Below are positions 55,705-64,000 of a stretch of 64,000 bases of DNA, piece after piece. The number at the start of each line of letters is the position of its first letter. Within the stretch, counting starts at the first letter, position 1. The DNA is taken from positions 96,077-160,076 of the forward strand of contig QHSL01000059.1 in NCBI GenBank assembly GCA_003220435.1, read 5' to 3'. This DNA is from Candidatus Rokuibacteriota bacterium. Its GTDB lineage: Bacteria; Methylomirabilota; Methylomirabilia; Rokubacteriales; CSP1-6. A program made the position numbers and the translations under genes. The notes under the pieces were generated by a model. It was not told the origin of the DNA. It did not search any database and saw only the letters and a program-made list of their open reading frames with translations.

Positions 55705-57045
55705 GTGGCGCCGGCCGCGGGTCTCGGCCTCGTGGCGAGCGTGCTGGTGCTCGCCCGCCTGCCCAATCTCGTCGCGGCCGCGGGAAGCTTCCTCGCGATC
55801 TACGGCGCAGCGTTCGCCTGTTACGTCGGGGGAGCCTGGGCGATCGAGCGCGCCGGCGGTGCGCCACGGGCGACGCTGGGGCTCGTGCTCGGCGTCGCCC
55901 TGGTGTCGAGGCTCGCGCTCTTGCCGACGCTGCCCACGCTCTCGACCGACGCCTATCGCTACGTCTGGGACGCGCGGGTGGCGCGTGCGGGGCTGAGCCC
56001 CTACGCCTACCCGCCGGTGGCGCCCGAGGTCAGCCGTCTCCGCGACCACGAGATTTATCCCAGCCTCAACCACTCGACGTGGCGCACGATCTATCCGCCC
56101 GGAGCTCAAGCCTTCTTCCGCGCCGTCTACGCGCTCGCCCCTGACAGTGTGCGCGCGATGAAGGTCGGCGTGGCGCTCGCAGAGCTGGCGGCTCTCGGTC
56201 TCATGGTCTTGCTCGTGAACCGGCTCGGCCTGCCGACCTCCCGGGTCGTCGTCTACGCCTGGAATCCGCTCGTGCTCGTCGAGGTGTGGGGCAGCGCCCA
56301 TCTCGACGGCCTGGTCCTGCCGGCGGTCGTGGGCGCGACGCTCGCCGCGGTCACGCACCGACCACGGTTGGTCGCGACGCTGCTCGCGGCGGGCGCGCTG
56401 GTCAAGCTTTACCCGGTCTTGTTGTTGCCGTTGCTGCTCGGGGCCGCGCTCGAGCGAAAGGGCGAAGGGTCGGAGCCCGCGACGCGCGCCGCACGGGTGG
56501 CGCTGGCCACACGCTGGACCATGCCGGCGGCGATCTTCGTCGCCATCCTGGTGCTGGGGTACGCGCCGCTGGCCGGCCTCGGACGCGAAGCACTCGGGTC
56601 GCTGCCCCGCTACGTGAGCGAGGAGTATTTCAATCCCGGGCTCCTGCGGAGCCTCGTCGACCACTCGGCGCTGACGCTCGGCGCGGTGCTGGTCTGGGCC
56701 GCGTGGGCCACCTGGTGGCGCGACGGCGCTCCGCTCGCCGCCCGCGCTCGGCGGCTGGCCGGCGGCGCCACCGTGCTCGGGCCCAACGTTTTTCCCTGGT
56801 ACGCGGCCTGGGTCGTGCCGTTTCTCGCCCTCGCTCCCTCGCCGAGCTGGATCGCCTTCACCGGCACCGTGATGCTCGCCTACACGTTCTTCCTTGGGAC
56901 GCCGTGGGCCATTCCGTCGTGGGCGCGCGCGGTCGAGTTCACGCCGGTGGGGCTGGCGGCGTTGGGATGGGTGTGGACTCGCCGAGGGGCGAAGCGGGCG
57001 TGCCCGGCCCGTGTCTCGCCCCCACGCGATTTCACAAGCTCGTGA
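55705..57045 (+). CDS. GT-C/GT87-like membrane glycosyltransferase (start uncertain)
   Basis: Multi-TM; STDAYRYVWDARVARAGLSPYAYPP; NPLVLVEVWGSAHLDGLVLPAV; ALVKLYPVLLLPLLLG. ORF open from 55471. Confidence 0.8.
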   Translation: MAPAAGLGLVASVLVLARLPNLVAAAGSFLAIYGAAFACYVGGAWAIERAGGAPRATLGLVLGVALVSRLALLPTLPTLSTDAYRYVWDARVARAGLSPYAYPPVAPEVSRLRDHEIYPSLNHSTWRTIYPPGAQAFFRAVYALAPDSVRAMKVGVALAELAALGLMVLLVNRLGLPTSRVVVYAWNPLVLVEVWGSAHLDGLVLPAVVGATLAAVTHRPRLVATLLAAGALVKLYPVLLLPLLLGAALERKGEGSEPATRAARVALATRWTMPAAIFVAILVLGYAPLAGLGREALGSLPRYVSEEYFNPGLLRSLVDHSALTLGAVLVWAAWATWWRDGAPLAARARRLAGGATVLGPNVFPWYAAWVVPFLALAPSPSWIAFTGTVMLAYTFFLGTPWAIPSWARAVEFTPVGLAALGWVWTRRGAKRACPARVSPPRDFTSS

Positions 57046-57119
57046 CACATCGAGCTCGGGGCCGGTGCTAAGATCGCACTCACCGGATACCGCGGGGCTC
57101 GTGTCTCTGAGGAGCGCGC

Positions 57120-58127
57120 ATGGAATTCAGTGTCGGGGTCGGTCTCACGAACGCCTGCGATCTGGCGTGCGCCCATTGCTATCGCGATACGACCCGGATC
57201 GACCAGCTGACCCTCGACCAGGTGATGGGGGTGTGCGACACGTTGCCGGTGCGCTCGATCAATCTCGGCACCGGTGAGAACGGGCTCCATCCGGACTATG
57301 ACGCGATCGTCGACGCACTCGCGGCCCGCGGCGTCAAGCTCTCCCTGACCTCGAACGGCTTCACGCTCGACCGGTCCTCGGACGACACGCTTCGGACGTT
57401 TCAGGAAGTCGAGGTGTCGATCGACTTTCCGAGCGAGGCCGAGCAGGACGCCTTCCGGGGCCCCGGGAACTGGCGGCGCGTCATGGCCGCGATCGATCGC
57501 GCGCGCCGGCTCGGCGTCACCGTCACGGTGCTCACGGTGATGATGAAGCCCAACTACCGCCGACTCGCCGAGATCGCGCGGCTCGCCTTCGGCGCGGGCG
57601 CGAACTATCGCGTCAATGTCTATCAGCCCGTCAAGACCGACGCCTTCACGCTCTCGTACGAGGAATTCTGGGACGGCTTTCGGCGCCTGCTCGCCGAGAC
57701 CCGGCTCGTGAGCACGAGCGAGCCGATCCTCGACGCCATGCTGGGTGCGCCCTTCGCGACCGGCTCAGGGTGCGGGCGGCAGACGGTGCGGGTCACGCCG
57801 CGCGGTGACATCGTACCCTGCGTCTACTGGAACCGGTCGGATCTCCGCCTCGACGACCTGCCGCGCACGGGCGGCGCGGGCGTGCTCGAGTCCCCGCAGT
57901 TCGTTCGGGTGCGCCAGGTTCCGGCGGCATGTCGTGGCTGCCCGTTCGTGTCCACCTGCCACGGCGGCTGCGCGGCGCGGCGGGAGCTGGCCGGCGGCGT
58001 GGAGGAGCCCGACCCGTATTGCCCGCTCGTGCGAGGCAAAACGGTGACGCTCGACTGGGCGCGCGCCGAGTCGCGCGACCTCCTCAAGACCGGCAGCGCC
58101 TGCACGAGCGTGTTCGCGCCGGCCTGA
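57120..58127 (+). CDS. radical SAM protein with SPASM-like C-terminal Cys cluster
   Basis: LTNACDLACAHCYRDT (CxxxCxxC); C-terminal CRGCPFVSTCHGGCAARRELAGGVEEPDPYCP. Confidence 0.92.
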   Translation: MEFSVGVGLTNACDLACAHCYRDTTRIDQLTLDQVMGVCDTLPVRSINLGTGENGLHPDYDAIVDALAARGVKLSLTSNGFTLDRSSDDTLRTFQEVEVSIDFPSEAEQDAFRGPGNWRRVMAAIDRARRLGVTVTVLTVMMKPNYRRLAEIARLAFGAGANYRVNVYQPVKTDAFTLSYEEFWDGFRRLLAETRLVSTSEPILDAMLGAPFATGSGCGRQTVRVTPRGDIVPCVYWNRSDLRLDDLPRTGGAGVLESPQFVRVRQVPAACRGCPFVSTCHGGCAARRELAGGVEEPDPYCPLVRGKTVTLDWARAESRDLLKTGSACTSVFAPA

Positions 58128-58134
58128 GACGGCG

Positions 58135-58833
58135 ATGACCGCGTCCGGCCAGACAGCGAGATCGTGCCTCGTCATCCCCGCCCTGAACGAGGCCGCCGTC
58201 ATCGGCGACGTCGTTCGCCGCGTGCCGGCCGGCGTCGTCGCCGACGTCGTCGTGGTCGACAACGGCTCGACCGATGACACCGGCGCGGTGGCCTCCCGAG
58301 CAGGAGCTCGGGTCGTCGTCGAGGCTCGTCGCGGCTACGGGGCTGCGTGCTGGGCGGGGGTCGAAGCGCTGGCGCCCGACACCACGATCGTCGCGTTCCT
58401 CGACGGCGACGGCAGCCAGTTCCCCGAGGAACTGCCCCGCGTCCTCGGCCCCGTTCTGGCGGGCGAGGCCGACCTCGTCCTCGGCGTGCGACAGATGCGG
58501 GGGACGCACCCGCTCCACGCTTCCCTTGGGACGCGCCTCGTGGCCGCGCTCGTGGCGTGGCGGTTCGGCGTCCGCCTCGGGGATCTGGGTCCGTTCCGCG
58601 CCATCCGCGTCGATCTCCTGCGCCGCCTCGGTATGCGCGACCGCGCCTTCGGGTGGCCTGTCGAGATGGTCGTCAAGACGGCCGCGCTTGGCGCACGCAT
58701 CGTCGAGGTCGACGTCACGCACGCCCCGCGCCAGGGCGGCCGCTCGAAAGTCTCCGGCACCCTTGGCGGCAGCGTCAGGGCGGGGTACGCGTTCCTCACG
58801 ACCGCGGTGCGCGCCGCGCGCGAGGTGTCGTGA
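58135..58833 (+). CDS. family 2 glycosyltransferase
   Basis: CLVIPALNEAAVIGDVVRRVP...VVVDNGSTDDTGAVA...FLDGDGSQFPEELPRVLGPV. Confidence 0.92.
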   Translation: MTASGQTARSCLVIPALNEAAVIGDVVRRVPAGVVADVVVVDNGSTDDTGAVASRAGARVVVEARRGYGAACWAGVEALAPDTTIVAFLDGDGSQFPEELPRVLGPVLAGEADLVLGVRQMRGTHPLHASLGTRLVAALVAWRFGVRLGDLGPFRAIRVDLLRRLGMRDRAFGWPVEMVVKTAALGARIVEVDVTHAPRQGGRSKVSGTLGGSVRAGYAFLTTAVRAAREVS

Positions 58834-59831
58834 CGGCGACGGCGTTGTCGGCGAGGCCACCGTTGCCCCGGTCGCTCTACCTCGAGACGACCAGCCGCTG
58901 CAACTCGCTCTGCGAGACCTGCATTCTGACGTTCGGCGGCCGGGAGCCCCAGAAGGACCTGGGGTGGGAAGAGTTCCGGCGCGTGGTCGACCAGTTTCCA
59001 GCGCTCGACCGCGTGCTCCTGCACGGAATCGGCGAGCCGCTACTGAACCGCGCCCTGCCGCGCATGATCGGCCATCTCAAGGCGCGCGGCGCCACCGTCC
59101 TGTTCAACTCCAACGTCATCACGCTCGGGCTCCGCCAGGGACGCGCGCTGATCGAGGCCGGACTCGATGAGCTCCGGGTCTCGCTCGACGCATCCACGCC
59201 GGCGACCTACGCGCGGGTGCGGGGCGTCGACGCCTTCGCGCGCGTCGTCGCCAATCTGGAGAAGTTCGCGGCGCTCCGCGACGAGCTCGCGAGGCCGGCG
59301 CCGCGCGTCTCGCTGTGGTTCACGGCGCTCCGCGACAACATCGAGGAGATCCCCGGGCTGGTGCCGCTGGCGACGAGGGTCGGAGCGGAGGCCATTCACC
59401 TCCAGCGGCTCGTCTACAACGGGCTCGGGCTCGCGACGGCCGAGCAGTCGCTCTACGGCCGGCTTTACGACCGCGAGGCGGCGCTGCTCGAGGCCACGGG
59501 CGCCGCCGCGCGCGCGGCCGGCGTCGAGTTCTCGGCCTCCGGCGCCACCGCGCCGGAGGTGAGCCTGACGCCCGACGACGCCGCACGGCCGTGGAGCGCA
59601 TGCCGGCGGCCGTGGACGCTCGTCTACGTCACCGTCCACGGCAACGTGCTGCCCTGTTGCATCGCGCCGTGGATCACCGAGGACTACCACGGCATCGTGC
59701 TCGGCAATCTCTTCGAGCGCCCGCTCGCCGACGTCTGGTGGGGCGAGCGCTACGCCAGATTCCGGCAGGCGATCCAGACGGACGAGCCGCCGGAGCCGTG
59801 CCGCGGCTGCGGTGTCAAGTGGAGCCTCTAG
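58830..59831 (+). CDS. radical SAM/SPASM protein
   Basis: LYLETTSRCNSLCETCILTFGG; C-terminal GNVLPCCIAPW...PPEPCRGCGVKWSL; GTG start overlaps upstream stop. Confidence 0.92.
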   Translation: MTATALSARPPLPRSLYLETTSRCNSLCETCILTFGGREPQKDLGWEEFRRVVDQFPALDRVLLHGIGEPLLNRALPRMIGHLKARGATVLFNSNVITLGLRQGRALIEAGLDELRVSLDASTPATYARVRGVDAFARVVANLEKFAALRDELARPAPRVSLWFTALRDNIEEIPGLVPLATRVGAEAIHLQRLVYNGLGLATAEQSLYGRLYDREAALLEATGAAARAAGVEFSASGATAPEVSLTPDDAARPWSACRRPWTLVYVTVHGNVLPCCIAPWITEDYHGIVLGNLFERPLADVWWGERYARFRQAIQTDEPPEPCRGCGVKWSL

Positions 59832-60523
59832 CGCGCGCCCGCGCCCGGACGACTGCCGGGCGCGCGCCGGCCGTCGCCGTGATGGCGAAGGTGCCGGGGG
59901 CGACACCGGTGAAGTCACGGCTCCATCCCGCGCTCACGCCCGACCGCGCGACGGAGCTCTACCGCTGCTTCCTGCTCGACCGCCTCGACGCGCTCGCGAG
60001 GGTGCCGGGCATCGAGCCGGTGGTCGCGTTCACCCCGGCCGCCGCCGCCGATACGCTGCAGGCGCTCGTGCCCACCGGGTTCCGCTGCATCGCCCAGCAC
60101 GGGCCGGACCTCGGCGCGCGGCTCGACACGGTCCTCGCCACGCTGATCGCCGACGGGCACCGGGGCGCGATCGCGATCGACAGCGACAGCCCCACGTTGC
60201 CGATGGACTACGTGGCCGAGGCCGCGCGGGTACTGGAGTCCGGCCTCGCCGATGTCGTCGTCGGGCCCTGTGACGACGGCGGCTACTACCTCATCGGGGT
60301 CGCTGCGCCGCGGCCGGCGCTCTTCGAGAAAATGCCCTGGAGCACCTCGGAGGTCTTGCCGCTCACGCTTCAGAGGGTAAAGGATCTCGGGCTCTGCCTG
60401 CACCTCTTGCCCTCGTGGTTCGACGTCGACACCGAGGCCGACCTTCGGCGACTGCACGCGGAGATGGGATCGGACGACGGGCCGGCGCGTACGCGCGCGT
60501 TCGTCCGCGCGCTCTTCGGCTGA
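59819..60523 (+). CDS. TIGR04282/DUF2064-like glycosyltransferase
   Basis: VAVMAKVPGATPVKSRLHPALTPDRATELYRCFLLDRLDAL...AIAIDSDSPTLPMDYVAEAARVLESGLADVVVGPCDDGGYYLIG; alternative ATG 59882. Confidence 0.88.
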   Translation: MEPLARARARTTAGRAPAVAVMAKVPGATPVKSRLHPALTPDRATELYRCFLLDRLDALARVPGIEPVVAFTPAAAADTLQALVPTGFRCIAQHGPDLGARLDTVLATLIADGHRGAIAIDSDSPTLPMDYVAEAARVLESGLADVVVGPCDDGGYYLIGVAAPRPALFEKMPWSTSEVLPLTLQRVKDLGLCLHLLPSWFDVDTEADLRRLHAEMGSDDGPARTRAFVRALFG

Positions 60524-60540
60524 GCGGGTCCACGGTTCTG

Positions 60541-61290
60541 GTGTCGCCCGCCGACTCTGATACCCCGAGCTCGCGGGCACCCGGCACCGATGGACGCTGG
60601 TGCCTCGGCTTCGTGCTGGTGTCGGCGGCAATCGCGCTATTGTGGTGTGCCGGCGTCGGCGCCGACGCGCTCAAGTTTCCGAAGCCCGATCGCCCGGTCG
60701 CCCGCATCATCTCGCCGGCGTACTCCACCGAAGACAAGCGCGACCGTCACGGCGAAGCCGAGCGCGTGATGGACCGCCTCGGTGTGAGGACAGGGCTTAG
60801 GGTGGCCGACCTGGGCGCGGGCGATGGCTATTACACCGTGCGGCTGTCCCGACGACTCGGATCGCGCGCGACGGTCTACGCCGAGGACGTCGAGGTCGAG
60901 TACCTCCAGCGTCTGCGGGCGCGGCTCGCACGCGATGGGATCACCGGAGTCACCCTCGTGCACGGCACGCCGGCCAACCCCAAGCTGCCCGTGGCCTCGA
61001 TCGATCTCGCGATCCTGTCGCACATGTACCACGAGATCGAGAACCCGTACGAGTTCATGTTCCGGCTGCGCCCGGCCCTGGCGCCCGGCGGGCGCGTTGC
61101 CATCATCGATCTCGATAAGCCGACGGGCGAGCACGGCACGCCGCCCGAGCTGCTGCGCTGCGAGCTCGCGGCCGTCGGTTATCGCGAGGTCGACGTGGTG
61201 TCCCTGGCGCCGGCCGATGGCTACCTGGCGGTGTTCGTTCCGCCGGCGAGCCTTCAGGCGCCGGAGGCGATCCGGCCGTGCCGGCAATGA
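60541..61290 (+). CDS. class I SAM-dependent methyltransferase with N-terminal signal/anchor
   Basis: GLRVADLGAGDGYYTVRLSRRLGSRATVYAEDVE...LAILSHMYHEIENPYEFMFRLRPALAPGGRVAIIDLD. Confidence 0.9.
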   Translation: MSPADSDTPSSRAPGTDGRWCLGFVLVSAAIALLWCAGVGADALKFPKPDRPVARIISPAYSTEDKRDRHGEAERVMDRLGVRTGLRVADLGAGDGYYTVRLSRRLGSRATVYAEDVEVEYLQRLRARLARDGITGVTLVHGTPANPKLPVASIDLAILSHMYHEIENPYEFMFRLRPALAPGGRVAIIDLDKPTGEHGTPPELLRCELAAVGYREVDVVSLAPADGYLAVFVPPASLQAPEAIRPCRQ

Positions 61291-61309
61291 GGCTCTCGGA
61301 AGAGATCGC

Positions 61310-61340
61310 TTGACCTGGCCCCATGGGAGAAGGTTTACCC
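61310..61340 (+). promoter_or_regulatory. MerR-type promoter/operator
   Basis: -35 TTGACC (61310-61315), 19-bp spacer, -10-like TTACCC (61335-61340); dyad ACCTnnn(n)CCATGGnn..AGGT (61313-61334) lies in the spacer; merR ATG at 61349. Confidence 0.6.
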
Positions 61341-61348
61341 TCGGGAGC

Positions 61349-61777
61349 ATGGGAGGCGACGGGTTGCGCATTGGTGAGATCTCCAGGCGGAGCGGTCTCA
61401 GCCGCAAGGCCCTGCGGCTCTACGAGTCCAACGGCATCCTGCCGGTGCCCCGTCGGTCGGCCGCGCGATATCGCATGTACGGCCCCGAGACGCTGGAGAT
61501 CCTCACGTTCGTGACGCAGGCTAAACGACTCGGGTTCCGCCTGAGAGAGATCCACGAGATCGTCGCCATCAGGCGGGCCGGTCGCGCACCCTGCGCCCAC
61601 GTGCGGATGCTCGTGGAGCGAAAGAAGACCGATCTCGAGAGGCTGCTCGGCGAGGCGACGGTCGTCCGCGACAGGCTGCGTCGGATCCTGCGCGGCTGGT
61701 CGTCGATGCCGCAGCGTGCCGCTGCCGTGTGTCCCCACATCGAATCCGGCAACGCCAAGACGACGAGGAGGATGTGA
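61349..61777 (+). CDS. MerR family metal-type transcriptional regulator
   Basis: LRIGEISRRSGLSRKALRLYESNGILPVPRRSAARYRMYGPETLEILTFVTQAKRLGFRLREIHEI; C-terminal CAHVR and VCPHIES. Confidence 0.92.
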   Translation: MGGDGLRIGEISRRSGLSRKALRLYESNGILPVPRRSAARYRMYGPETLEILTFVTQAKRLGFRLREIHEIVAIRRAGRAPCAHVRMLVERKKTDLERLLGEATVVRDRLRRILRGWSSMPQRAAAVCPHIESGNAKTTRRM

Positions 61778-61947
61778 TGGAAACCGTGAAGATGTCCCTG
61801 TGCCCGGCGTGCACGGCCTGCCCCGGGGTGGAGATCGCCGGCGACGAGGTCCGCATCGGCGAGGCCGGCAATCTGGCCGTCCTGCAGAAGGACGAGTGGA
61901 ACGTGCTCGTCGACCTGATCCAGACAGGTAAGCTCGGGCGCGTTTAG
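61777..61947 (+). CDS. 56-aa Cys-rich microprotein (CPACTACP)
   Basis: METVKMSLCPACTACPGVEIAGDEVRIGEAGNLAVLQKDEWNVLVDLIQTGKLGRV; start overlaps merR stop (TGATG). Confidence 0.75.
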   Translation: METVKMSLCPACTACPGVEIAGDEVRIGEAGNLAVLQKDEWNVLVDLIQTGKLGRV

Positions 61948-61986
61948 AGAATCGCGCAGGCGCAAGCGCTCGGCGCCGCAGTTTGC

Positions 61987-62015
61987 TTGACACGGCGCCG
62001 GGCCTTCCCTAGTCT
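61987..62015 (+). promoter_or_regulatory. putative sigma-70 promoter
   Basis: TTGACA (61987-61992), 17-bp spacer, TAGTCT (62010-62015); ATG at 62024. Confidence 0.45.
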
Positions 62016-62023
62016 GAACCGCA

Positions 62024-62356
62024 ATGAACCGCCGCCTGTCGCCCTGGCTGCTCGTCGGCGTGGCGCTGTTCGTCGTGCTCGGTCATATCTGCGCCGCTCC
62101 GGTGCACGCCCACGCCGGGACGATGACGACCCACAGTGAGGACCATCCCGAGGGTGGCGCCGACGAGGCCGCCCACGGCGGCTCGTGCGAGACCCTGCGC
62201 GCCGATTTCAACGTTCATGCGCCGGCGCTCTTGCCGACCGGCGTCGTTCTGCGGGTCGTGTCCGGTCTCGAGATCCATCGCCGGTATGCTGAGCCGGCGC
62301 CGGCGCCCACGAGCTCGCCACCGCTCTTCCTGCTCCACGCCGCGCTGCTGATCTAG
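62024..62356 (+). CDS. small secreted/membrane His-rich protein
   Basis: N-terminal TM LLVGVALFVVLGHICAAP followed by HAHAGTMTTHSEDHPEGGADEAAHGGSC. Confidence 0.6.
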   Translation: MNRRLSPWLLVGVALFVVLGHICAAPVHAHAGTMTTHSEDHPEGGADEAAHGGSCETLRADFNVHAPALLPTGVVLRVVSGLEIHRRYAEPAPAPTSSPPLFLLHAALLI

Positions 62357-62428
62357 TCCGCTCCCTCCGCGCCCGGCTCGTCGTCCTTCACGGGGAGAAG
62401 TCCACCTTGTTCGCGCGGGGGAGCCTCC

Positions 62429-63886
62429 ATGCTCAGGCGCTCGATCGTCGTCGTGGCGCTGCTCGCCGCGGCGGCTGGATTCGCCACGGTCGTTCCATAC
62501 GTGCAGGTGCAGCCCGCGGCAGCGGTCCCGGCCTTCGCTCGCCAGTACGATCTGCAGTGCAACGCCTGTCACACCCGCCCGCCGCGGCTGAACCGGTTCG
62601 GCGAGCAGTTCCACATGATGGGCTTCCAGATCCCCAGCGCGTCTCGTCCCGACGGCCTGCTGGGGAGCTTGAAGGAGGACGGCCCAGCCAAGACGCTCAT
62701 CGATAGCCTGGCACTCCGTGTCGTCGGCGGCCTCCTCGAATACTCCGAATCGCCGCGCGAGACGGAGACCAGGCTCGAGCCGCCTCACGAGGTCGAGTTC
62801 TTCATCGCGCGGCCGATCACGCCGAGCCTCAGCCTCTACGCGGAGCTCGAGTACCAGCCGAACGGCGTCGCGTTCTCGCGCGACCGCGGCTTCTTCGACA
62901 GCGGTCACACGTTCGGCCTCGGCAAGGAAGCGTTCTTCATGTGGAACATGGGCGCCCTCCTCGGCGCCGTCGGCGCGCCGACGATGGAGATGGGCGGCCA
63001 GACCATGATCGGCCGGCACGGCGGCTTCACGATGCACGGCCCGATGCTGATGGCCGGCAAGGTCGACCCCAACACCAACTTCTCGTACTCGACGAACCGC
63101 CAGATGCTGCTCGACACCGAGCTCGAGTTCGAGAGGGAGCCCGGCGAGGACCGGAGCGAGGTGCACCGGCTGCCGATCGTCCCGTACGCCTTCGCGTCGA
63201 AGTTCTTCGGGCTGTTCAAGAACCGCAGCGAGCGCGAGCCGCAGCTCGTGACCGATCAGGTCATGTACAACACGACGGGTGCGCCGGGCGCCGACTTCCA
63301 CGCGATGATCAACGACGTCGTCCTGGCTGAGGTCGGCTTTCTCAGCGAGAACGAAGGCTTCAACACCTACGGCATGCTCCGGTACGACCTTCTGGACCGG
63401 CGGGAGCTGACCTTCAACGTCTCGGTGCTCCTCAACTGGGGATTCGGCGTCGTCCGCGCCCCCGATCCCGAAGACCACGACCATCCTGGCGACACACGCC
63501 TCGACCGCTTGCGGTACGGGATTGCGGCCAACCTGAAATGGAAGGCGCTCGACGTGTACGGCGCTGTCATCATCGACCGCCTGTACGGGCTTCCGGGCGC
63601 GCTGCGGGGCGACTTCGACCGCTCGGCCGCCGGGCTCACGCTCGAGGTCGACTACCTCGCTCACGAGAAAGTCATGCTGTCCGGGCGCTTCGACCAGCTG
63701 TGGGCTGGAGGGCTCAAGGACGACAAGCTCGACGCCACGGTGCTCTCCGCGCAGGCCAAGTTCTACCCCTGGCAGAACATCGCGTTCTTCGTCCGCGACA
63801 GCGTGAACTTGCGCCCCTTCAAGGAAGACAACGCGCTGCGGAACTGGCGGAACCAGCTCTTCGTCGGCATCGACTGGGATTTTTAG
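62429..63886 (+). CDS. predicted fused monoheme c-type cytochrome - outer-membrane porin (Cyc2-like)
   Basis: Signal peptide, then VPAFARQYDLQCNACHTRPPRLNRFGEQFHMMGF (CxxCH), followed by about 400 aa of amphipathic beta-barrel-like sequence ending in aromatic F (FVGIDWDF). Confidence 0.75.
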   Translation: MLRRSIVVVALLAAAAGFATVVPYVQVQPAAAVPAFARQYDLQCNACHTRPPRLNRFGEQFHMMGFQIPSASRPDGLLGSLKEDGPAKTLIDSLALRVVGGLLEYSESPRETETRLEPPHEVEFFIARPITPSLSLYAELEYQPNGVAFSRDRGFFDSGHTFGLGKEAFFMWNMGALLGAVGAPTMEMGGQTMIGRHGGFTMHGPMLMAGKVDPNTNFSYSTNRQMLLDTELEFEREPGEDRSEVHRLPIVPYAFASKFFGLFKNRSEREPQLVTDQVMYNTTGAPGADFHAMINDVVLAEVGFLSENEGFNTYGMLRYDLLDRRELTFNVSVLLNWGFGVVRAPDPEDHDHPGDTRLDRLRYGIAANLKWKALDVYGAVIIDRLYGLPGALRGDFDRSAAGLTLEVDYLAHEKVMLSGRFDQLWAGGLKDDKLDATVLSAQAKFYPWQNIAFFVRDSVNLRPFKEDNALRNWRNQLFVGIDWDF

Positions 63887-63894
63887 GAGACCCC

Positions 63895-64000
63895 ATGCGA
63901 GACAAAACGGTTGCGCTCCTGGCGGTCTCGGGGGTCCTCCTGGCGCTGGCTCTCTGGGTCCCACGTCCACCGGCGAGCCTGGCGAACGGCGACAAGCACG
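63895..64000 (+). CDS. signal-peptide-bearing protein, truncated by window end
   Basis: MRDKTVALLAVSGVLLALALWVPRPPASLANGDKH...; 8 bp after the cytochrome-porin gene. Confidence 0.6.
   Translation, partial: MRDKTVALLAVSGVLLALALWVPRPPASLANGDKH

Noticed and set aside
57120-60523. Arsenosugar biosynthesis locus (because of the TIGR04282-type glycosyltransferase)
   Set aside because: No recognisable ArsM or ArsS in the window; the radical SAM proteins look like generic SPASM-type enzymes, so only an uncharacterised cluster is claimed.
61349-61947. Mercury resistance (mer) operon
   Set aside because: MerR-like regulator only; no merA, merT or merP; the downstream microprotein is not MerP.

Overview
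This is a 64 kb, high-GC bacterial chromosomal window, densely coding on both strands. I saw no rRNA, tRNA, CRISPR array, prophage or transposase. Gene content (many LLM flavin oxidoreductases, orphan ABC binding proteins, amidase/AtzG, AhpD-like and Rieske genes) looks like a soil or subsurface lineage such as Rokubacteria/Methylomirabilota, but that is an inference only. Main blocks: a MASE1-PAS-STAS protein cut by the left edge; a sigma-54 regulator/TusA/DsrE group; a giant subtilase with five IPT-containing tandem repeats beside a stand-alone propeptide-like gene; a PhnD-like binding protein fused operonically to a hybrid histidine kinase; pyruvate carboxylase; an ABC operon whose binding protein has a NosL-like C-terminus and which ends in SCO1; tandem family-5 binding proteins; a Cus-type RND metal efflux operon; a radical SAM/glycosyltransferase cluster; and a MerR regulator followed by a Cys-rich microprotein and a Cyc2-like cytochrome-porin. 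Observations most worth following: (1) an AhpD-like gene interrupted by an in-frame TGA at the catalytic Cys position, with a SECIS-like hairpin just downstream (candidate selenoprotein); (2) the NosL-tailed ABC binding protein in an operon with SCO1; (3) the predicted fused monoheme cytochrome-porin; (4) an in-frame chimera of a branched-chain amino-acid-type binding protein and a cation-efflux protein; (5) several palindromic intergenic elements, including a hairpin family seen at two loci.
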